From positions 62,001 to 126,000 of the forward strand of contig CAVXXM010000010.1 in assembly GCA_963765745.1 (NCBI GenBank): 64,000 nucleotides of DNA, written 5' to 3'. Within the stretch, counting starts at the first letter, position 1. Each line of letters starts with the position of its first letter. Shown in pieces: positions 58,431 to 64,000 of the stretch. The position numbers were made by a program, and so were the translations under genes. The notes under the pieces are model-generated. The model was not told the origin of the DNA, did not search any database, and was given only the letters and a program-made list of their open reading frames with translations. The stretch is from JAHFPN01 sp963765745. Lineage in GTDB: Bacteria; Pseudomonadota; Alphaproteobacteria; Rhizobiales; Xanthobacteraceae.

Positions 58431-59195
58431 ATGCCCTCCGACCTCGTCTTCTATCTTATCGGCCTGCCGACCGTGTTCCTGATCGCGCTCGGCAAGGGCG
58501 CATTCGGCGGCGGGCTGGCGACGCTCGGCGTGCCGCTGCTGTCGTTCGTGATGCTGCCGATCGAGGCGGCGATCGTAGTGGCGCCACTGGTGTCGCTCAT
58601 GGACGTGTTTGCGTTGGGCTCCTTCGGCCCGCGCACCTGGTCGAAGCCGGATCTGGTGTGGTTGTTGCCGAGCCTCGTGCTCGGGATCGCGCTCGGCTAT
58701 TTCTTCTTCACGCACGTCGATCCGAACCTGGTGGCCGCCGCGATCGGCGCGGTCACGCTCGCGTTCACCGCCGACTGGTTTCTGCGCGGGCGCAAGAAGC
58801 CGCCGCAGAAGCTGCCGGTGTCGCCGCCGCTCGCGCTCGCGGCCGGGGTCGCAAGCGGCTTCACCACCTTCATCGCCCACGCCGGCGGGCCGCCGGTCGC
58901 CATGTATCTGCTGCGCCGCGGCCTGCATAAGACGGTGTTTGCGGGGACGACGATCGCGATCTTCACGCTCGGTAATTTCCTCAAGCTGTTTCCCTACGGC
59001 TTGCTCGCCGCGGCGCGGCCCTCGACGATCTGGGCGGCGCTGGCGCTGGCGCCGGCGGTGCCGGTCGGCGTGTGGGTCGGGAAATACCTGCACGACCGGC
59101 TCGAGCAGAACCGGCTGTTCTTCTGGTGCTACCTGATCCTGGCCTTTGCCGCGGCGAAGCTGTTGTTCGACTCGGTTCGCGCACTTGCGGGCTGA
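58431..59195 (+). CDS. TauE/SafE-family sulfite or organosulfur anion exporter
   Basis: A 254-residue membrane protein with about eight helices. The two family blocks are ALGKGAFGGGLATLGVPLLSF near the N-terminus and VASGFTTFIAHAGGPPVAMYL in the second half, both with the Gly/Pro pattern of TauE/SafE permeases. The substrate class (sulfite, sulfonates, or organic acids) is known from the family only. It starts at ATG 58431 directly after a palindromic repeat. No sulfur-metabolism gene is adjacent. Confidence 0.88.
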   Translation: MPSDLVFYLIGLPTVFLIALGKGAFGGGLATLGVPLLSFVMLPIEAAIVVAPLVSLMDVFALGSFGPRTWSKPDLVWLLPSLVLGIALGYFFFTHVDPNLVAAAIGAVTLAFTADWFLRGRKKPPQKLPVSPPLALAAGVASGFTTFIAHAGGPPVAMYLLRRGLHKTVFAGTTIAIFTLGNFLKLFPYGLLAAARPSTIWAALALAPAVPVGVWVGKYLHDRLEQNRLFFWCYLILAFAAAKLLFDSVRALAG

Positions 59196-59216
59196 GAACA
59201 GCTTCAAAGCCGCGCC

Positions 59217-59245
59217 TTGACATTCCGGTGCCTTCCGCCCATTTT
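59217..59245 (+). promoter_or_regulatory. groESL promoter, possibly RpoH (sigma-32) type
   Basis: CTTGAC (59216-59221) and CCCATTTT (59238-59245) lie 16 bases apart, resembling the alphaproteobacterial heat-shock promoter (CTTGAA and CCCCATnT); the same bases also give a TTGACA -35 for the main sigma factor with 17-base spacing. Confidence 0.55.
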
Positions 59246-59256
59246 CCCCGACGGCC

Positions 59257-59283
59257 GTGGCACTCGCTATAGCCGAGTGCCAG
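59257..59283. promoter_or_regulatory. CIRCE element (HrcA operator) of groESL
   Basis: Inverted repeat TGGCACTC-N9-GAGTGCCA (59258-59265 and 59275-59282) with the nine-base spacer that defines CIRCE. It lies just downstream of the promoter, as expected for HrcA repression of groES-groEL. The full consensus TTAGCACTC is changed at the first bases, as is common in alphaproteobacteria. Confidence 0.9.
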
Positions 59284-59355
59284 CGCCTTCAAGACTCTGA
59301 GATATATCGGTAATTCAGAAACCCGCCGGAACGCCGGCGCGCAAGAGGTGCCTGC

Positions 59356-59652
59356 ATGAAAATGAAGTTCCGTCCGCTGCACGACCGCGTGGTCGTGCGC
59401 CGCGTTACCGCCGAGGAAAAGACCGCCGGCGGAATCATCATTCCGGACTCCGCCCAGGAGAAGCCGCAAGAGGGCGCGGTGATCGCCGTCGGCCCGGGCG
59501 GCCGCGACGAGGCCGGCAAGCTCATTCCGATCGATATCAAGGTCGGCGACCGGGTGTTGTTCGGCAAGTGGTCCGGCACCGAGGTCAAGATCGACGGCGA
59601 GGATCTCCTGATCATGAAGGAGTCCGACATCATGGGTGTGATCGCGAAATAA
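59356..59652 (+). CDS. groES: Co-chaperonin GroES
   Basis: A 98-residue co-chaperonin. KFRPLHDRVVVRR, TAGGIIIPDSAQEKPQEG (mobile loop) and the roof hairpin GPGGRDEAGKLIP are conserved. It caps GroEL during protein folding. The gene is 73 bases after the CIRCE element and 41 bases before groEL. Confidence 0.97.
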   Translation: MKMKFRPLHDRVVVRRVTAEEKTAGGIIIPDSAQEKPQEGAVIAVGPGGRDEAGKLIPIDIKVGDRVLFGKWSGTEVKIDGEDLLIMKESDIMGVIAK

Positions 59653-59693
59653 GCGGCGCGCCGCAAGCAATCCCAAATCAGGAGTAGAAGTAC

Positions 59694-61334
<1,641 letters not shown>

Positions 61335-61359
61335 CGTAATCCAAGACCTGAGAGACATG

Positions 61360-61390
61360 GGGCGCGGTGAAAGCCGCGCCCTTCATTTTT
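61360..61390 (+). terminator. Intrinsic terminator after groEL
   Basis: Eight-base-pair stem GGGCGCGG (61360-61367) / CCGCGCCC (61374-61381) with a TGAAAG loop, followed by TTCATTTTT. It is 26 bases after the groEL stop. Confidence 0.85.
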
Positions 61391-61405
61391 GCAGGCGCGC
61401 CGCGC

Positions 61406-61732
61406 TCAATCGCGGCTTTTCATGCTCAGGATATAGGCGATGATGTTGGTCAGCTCGTCGCCCTCGATCACGAGGTTGGGCATCGTCCGATGCGGCCTGC
61501 GCAGCGCGACAGCGAGTGCCCGGCCCGACATTCCACGCGTAGACGCAATGGCTTCGAAGGTCGGCGCGTCGGCATTAGGCGAAGGCCGACCCTTCTCGAT
61601 GGCATGACAGGCAGCGCACACTTCGCGCGCCAGCACGCGGCCTTTGCGCAAATCCCCTTCCTCTTGCGCCTGGAGGCGGCCGGCCGCAGCGGCCAGCAGA
61701 GCTAGACAGAACAGGGAAATCGCCAATTTCAT
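61406..61732 (-). CDS. Small c-type cytochrome
   Basis: A 108-residue periplasmic class I cytochrome c. ATG at 61732, preceded by GTGGAGGC, starts a signal peptide (LAISLFCLALLAAAAGRLQAQ). The haem attachment motif is CAACH (VCAACHAIEKG) and the likely axial Met is in TMPNLVIEG. Its electron-transfer partners are not adjacent. A start four codons upstream is possible but would lack a good ribosome-binding site. Confidence 0.88.
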   Translation of the reverse strand: MKLAISLFCLALLAAAAGRLQAQEEGDLRKGRVLAREVCAACHAIEKGRPSPNADAPTFEAIASTRGMSGRALAVALRRPHRTMPNLVIEGDELTNIIAYILSMKSRD

Positions 61733-61847
61733 ATTTGCCTCCACAATGAACGCAAATGAAACGGCCGGTCGTGGGACCTTGTCATTGATCTAGCGCAACG
61801 CCGCGACCGGCCCGGCATGCGCCTGTCTTGCTTGAATCGAGAACGGC

Positions 61848-63401
61848 ATGGCGGAACGCTACGATGTCATCGTGATCGGCGGCGGCCTCGGCGGCCTGAC
61901 CGCCGCCGGGCTGCTCGCGCGCAGCGGCCGCAAGGTGCTGCTGCTCGAGCGCAATTCCTCGGTCGGCGGAGCGGCGACCACCTACAAGGCCGGCGATCTC
62001 ATGGTCGAGGCCTCGCTGCACGAGACCGCCGATCCGCACGATCCGATCGAGCCAAAGCACCACGTGCTGTCGCGTCTGGGCGTGCTCGACGCCGTGCAAT
62101 GGGTGCCGACCGGCCCGCTCTACGAGGTGCGCGGTGGCCCGGTCGGCGAGCCGTTCCGGCTGCCGGATGGATTCTCCGCGGCGCGCGCGGCGCTCGGCGA
62201 TCGCTTCCCGGCGGCGCGCGGCGGCATTGCCAGCGTGCTCGGCGACATGGAGAAGATCGCGACCGGCCTCGGCACGCTTTCGCGCGGGCGCGATGCGTTC
62301 CGTGATAAGCGCGAGGGCTTCGGTGCCTTGCTCAAGCTCGGGCCGGTCATCCGCGACTGGCGGCGCACGGCAGGCGACGTGCTCGAGCGCGCCTTCGGCG
62401 ATAATGAAGCAGTCAAATGGGCGCTGGCGGCCAATCTGGCCTATTACCACGACGACCCCGAGACGCTCTGGTGGATTTTCTTCGCGGTGGCGCAGGGCGG
62501 CTATCTCGCTTCCGGCGGCCGCTACGTGCGCGGCGGCTCGCAGCGTCTGAGCGAGGCGCTCGCGCGCGCGATCACGACGGCGGGCGGAGAAATCCTGCTG
62601 CGCAGGGTTGCGACCGAGATCGGCCTCGATGCCGATGGCAGCCCGGCTTTCGTGGTGCATACCGACAACAAGGGAAACGACAGGATCAAAACGGCGACGC
62701 GCGCGATCGCGGGCAATGCCGCGCCGGCGGTGCTCGGCGAGATGCTGGCGGAACCGGCGCGGGGGCGTTTTCTCGGCGCCTATGCCGGACGCAGGCTATC
62801 GATCTCGCTGTTTTCGATCATGCTCGGCCTGTCGCGCCGGCCCAGCGAATTCGGGGTTGGCAGCTATTCGAATTTTCTTCTGCCGCGCTGGATGACACGG
62901 CTTACCGATTTCCGGAAGTGTGTCGAGCTTCCCAGCGCGGCCGCGGCCGACGCGCCGGCGCCGCTGCTCACCGTCGTCGATTATTCCGCGATCAATTCGG
63001 GCCTCGGCGGGCCGCCCTATCCGGTATCGATCGTCGGCCTCGACCGGCCGGAAAATTGGGCTCACCTCGGCAAGGCCGACTACGATGCCAGGCGCAAGCA
63101 ATGGCTCGATCGCATCGTCGGGATCGTCGACGACGAATTTCCCGGCTTCGGATCGCACGTGGTCGCGAGCCAGTTCAGCACGGCGCTGTCGATCAGCCAC
63201 TATCTGAATGCGCCGCAGGGCGCGATCTACGGCTTCGCGCCGTTGCCGCCGGCGGGGCCGATCTGGCGCGGGCCCGGGCGCTCGGCGGATACCCCGGTCC
63301 CGGGTCTTTATTTGGCGTCGGCTTATGCCAGCAGCGGCGGTTTCACCGGCGCGATCATGGGCGGCGCGGCCGCGGCCGATCGTATTCTCGCCATCCGCTG
63401 A
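61848..63401 (+). CDS. CrtI-type FAD-dependent oxidoreductase
   Basis: A 517-residue NAD(P)/FAD-binding oxidoreductase related to phytoene desaturases and carotenoid isomerases. The N-terminal FAD motif is IVIGGGLGGLTAAGLLARSG followed by LLLERNSSVGGAATTY; the C-terminal flavin-contact segment is VPGLYLASAYASSGGFTGAIMGG. The middle contains GGSQRLSEALARAI and the RRVATEI strand. No carotenoid genes are adjacent, so it may act on another isoprenoid or lipid. Intact; ATG at 61848. Confidence 0.85.
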   Translation: MAERYDVIVIGGGLGGLTAAGLLARSGRKVLLLERNSSVGGAATTYKAGDLMVEASLHETADPHDPIEPKHHVLSRLGVLDAVQWVPTGPLYEVRGGPVGEPFRLPDGFSAARAALGDRFPAARGGIASVLGDMEKIATGLGTLSRGRDAFRDKREGFGALLKLGPVIRDWRRTAGDVLERAFGDNEAVKWALAANLAYYHDDPETLWWIFFAVAQGGYLASGGRYVRGGSQRLSEALARAITTAGGEILLRRVATEIGLDADGSPAFVVHTDNKGNDRIKTATRAIAGNAAPAVLGEMLAEPARGRFLGAYAGRRLSISLFSIMLGLSRRPSEFGVGSYSNFLLPRWMTRLTDFRKCVELPSAAAADAPAPLLTVVDYSAINSGLGGPPYPVSIVGLDRPENWAHLGKADYDARRKQWLDRIVGIVDDEFPGFGSHVVASQFSTALSISHYLNAPQGAIYGFAPLPPAGPIWRGPGRSADTPVPGLYLASAYASSGGFTGAIMGGAAAADRILAIR

Positions 63402-63507
63402 TCTCGATTGCGTGACTTTTGGGAGCGCGGATCGCCCGGCGCATCCGTCTCCGATCGGCTAGATTTGCCGCCCAAGCGACTCGCCCATAACCGCCCGCCG
63501 CCGGAGA

Positions 63508-64000
63508 ATGCACGTGCGCCAGCTTCTTTCCGCAGTCCGAGACGTCTTTCGTTTGGCCATGCCTTATTTCCGGGGCGACGACCGCTTCGCCGGCCGGCTG
63601 ATCCTCGGCGGCGTGATCGGCCTCGAGCTCGGCATCGTCGCGCTCAACGTGCTGTTCAACCAGTGGAACGCGCGTTTCTACGACGCGATCCAGAACAAGA
63701 ACTGGGATTCGTTCCAGCGCGAGCTGCTGATCTTCACGGGATTGGCGGTGTGCTTCATCATCGTAGCGGTCTATCAGATCTATCTGCAGCAATGGCTGCG
63801 CATCCGCTGGCGGCAGTGGATGACGGCGAATTATCTGACGCGCTGGCTCGAGCACGGCGTGCACTACCGCATGCGCGTCGTGGGCGACCCGGCCGACAAC
63901 CCGGACCAGCGCATCGCGGAAGATCTCGAGCTGTTTGCGCTCCGCACGATCGAAATCGGCATCGGTCTGATCGGCGCGGTGCTGACGCTCGTCTCTTTCG
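63508..64000 (+). CDS. SbmA/BacA-like ABC transporter, N-terminal part (3' end outside window)
   Basis: From ATG at 63508, preceded by CCGGAGA, the frame is open to the end of the window (164 residues). It shows the SbmA_BacA-type membrane region: RLAMPYFRGDDRFAGRLI, FNQWNARFYDAIQNKNWDSFQ, WLRIRWRQWMTANYLTRW, HYRMRVVGDPADNPDQRIAEDL. It is clearly paralogous to the transporter at 20174-21940, sharing the FYDAIQNKNWDSF/FFNAIQDRNWNAF and RQWMT/RRWLT segments. Whether the ATPase domain follows lies outside the window. Confidence 0.88.
   Translation, partial: MHVRQLLSAVRDVFRLAMPYFRGDDRFAGRLILGGVIGLELGIVALNVLFNQWNARFYDAIQNKNWDSFQRELLIFTGLAVCFIIVAVYQIYLQQWLRIRWRQWMTANYLTRWLEHGVHYRMRVVGDPADNPDQRIAEDLELFALRTIEIGIGLIGAVLTLVSF

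Overview
The window is GC-rich DNA from an alphaproteobacterium, most likely a Rhizobiales/Bradyrhizobium-like bacterium. The evidence is two phasin genes, a CIRCE-controlled groESL, a BclA/SbmA-type peptide transporter pair, a tRNA-His that appears to lack G-1 and carry A73, and a short family of imperfect palindromic intergenic repeats. No plasmid or phage backbone is visible and almost everything reads as chromosomal housekeeping or catabolic gene content.

Layout. 0-3 kb: end of thrC, an M16 zinc protease and a RimJ-type acetyltransferase, tightly packed. 3-6.4 kb: two envelope proteins (secreted unknown, AsmA family) on the minus strand. 6.5-14.3 kb: acetoacetyl-CoA synthetase, an FbpAB-type iron importer without its ATPase, and a large PAS histidine kinase. 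14.5-15.6 kb: two phasins. 15.7-17.5 kb: tRNA-His followed by an abnormal 1.7 kb AT-rich block holding a broken DUF3800 gene and a roughly 490 nt tract almost free of cytosine. 17.5-22 kb: a minus-strand envelope-lipid-like group (metallophosphoesterase, GT21 glycosyltransferase, unknown SAM-like protein, BclA-like ABC transporter). 22-35 kb: short genes (OB-like secreted protein, HIBADH-family dehydrogenase, desaturase, LLM oxidoreductase, cyclase, small secreted proteins, an S1C protein without catalytic His/Asp, cupin, dgkA, sulfatase-type membrane protein, Rieske oxygenase, chemoreceptor). 35-38 kb: M24 protein and a short MetE-like methyltransferase. 37.8-43.3 kb: DUF3422, an L-lactate dehydrogenase (lldD type) and a divergent lutABC operon. 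44-52.4 kb: APH/AAA fusion, then glcD-fkbM-glcE-glcF-malate synthase. 52.4-58.2 kb: secreted protein, MMPL transporter, L,D-transpeptidase, MFS transporter and lipoprotein. 58.4-64 kb: TauE exporter, groESL, cytochrome c, a CrtI-like oxidoreductase and the start of a second BclA-like transporter.

The metabolic theme is oxidation of small 2-hydroxy acids. GlcDEF makes glyoxylate from glycolate and the next gene, malate synthase, condenses it with acetyl-CoA. LldD and LutABC give two independent routes from L-lactate to pyruvate. Acetoacetyl-CoA synthetase and the phasins fit polyhydroxybutyrate storage and re-use.

A major caveat is sequence quality. At least 20 genes contain single-base insertions or deletions, yet the family-conserved protein continues cleanly in the next frame. 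They are densest at 26-35 kb, while long genes such as malate synthase, the MMPL transporter, lutB and groEL are intact. I read most of these as sequencing or assembly errors and annotate the full reconstructed spans, stating where each shift lies. I found no convincing new multi-gene system. The most unusual signals are the cytosine-free tract, the palindromic repeats (one inside the glc operon), the FkbM gene inside the same operon, and several proteins with replaced catalytic residues.
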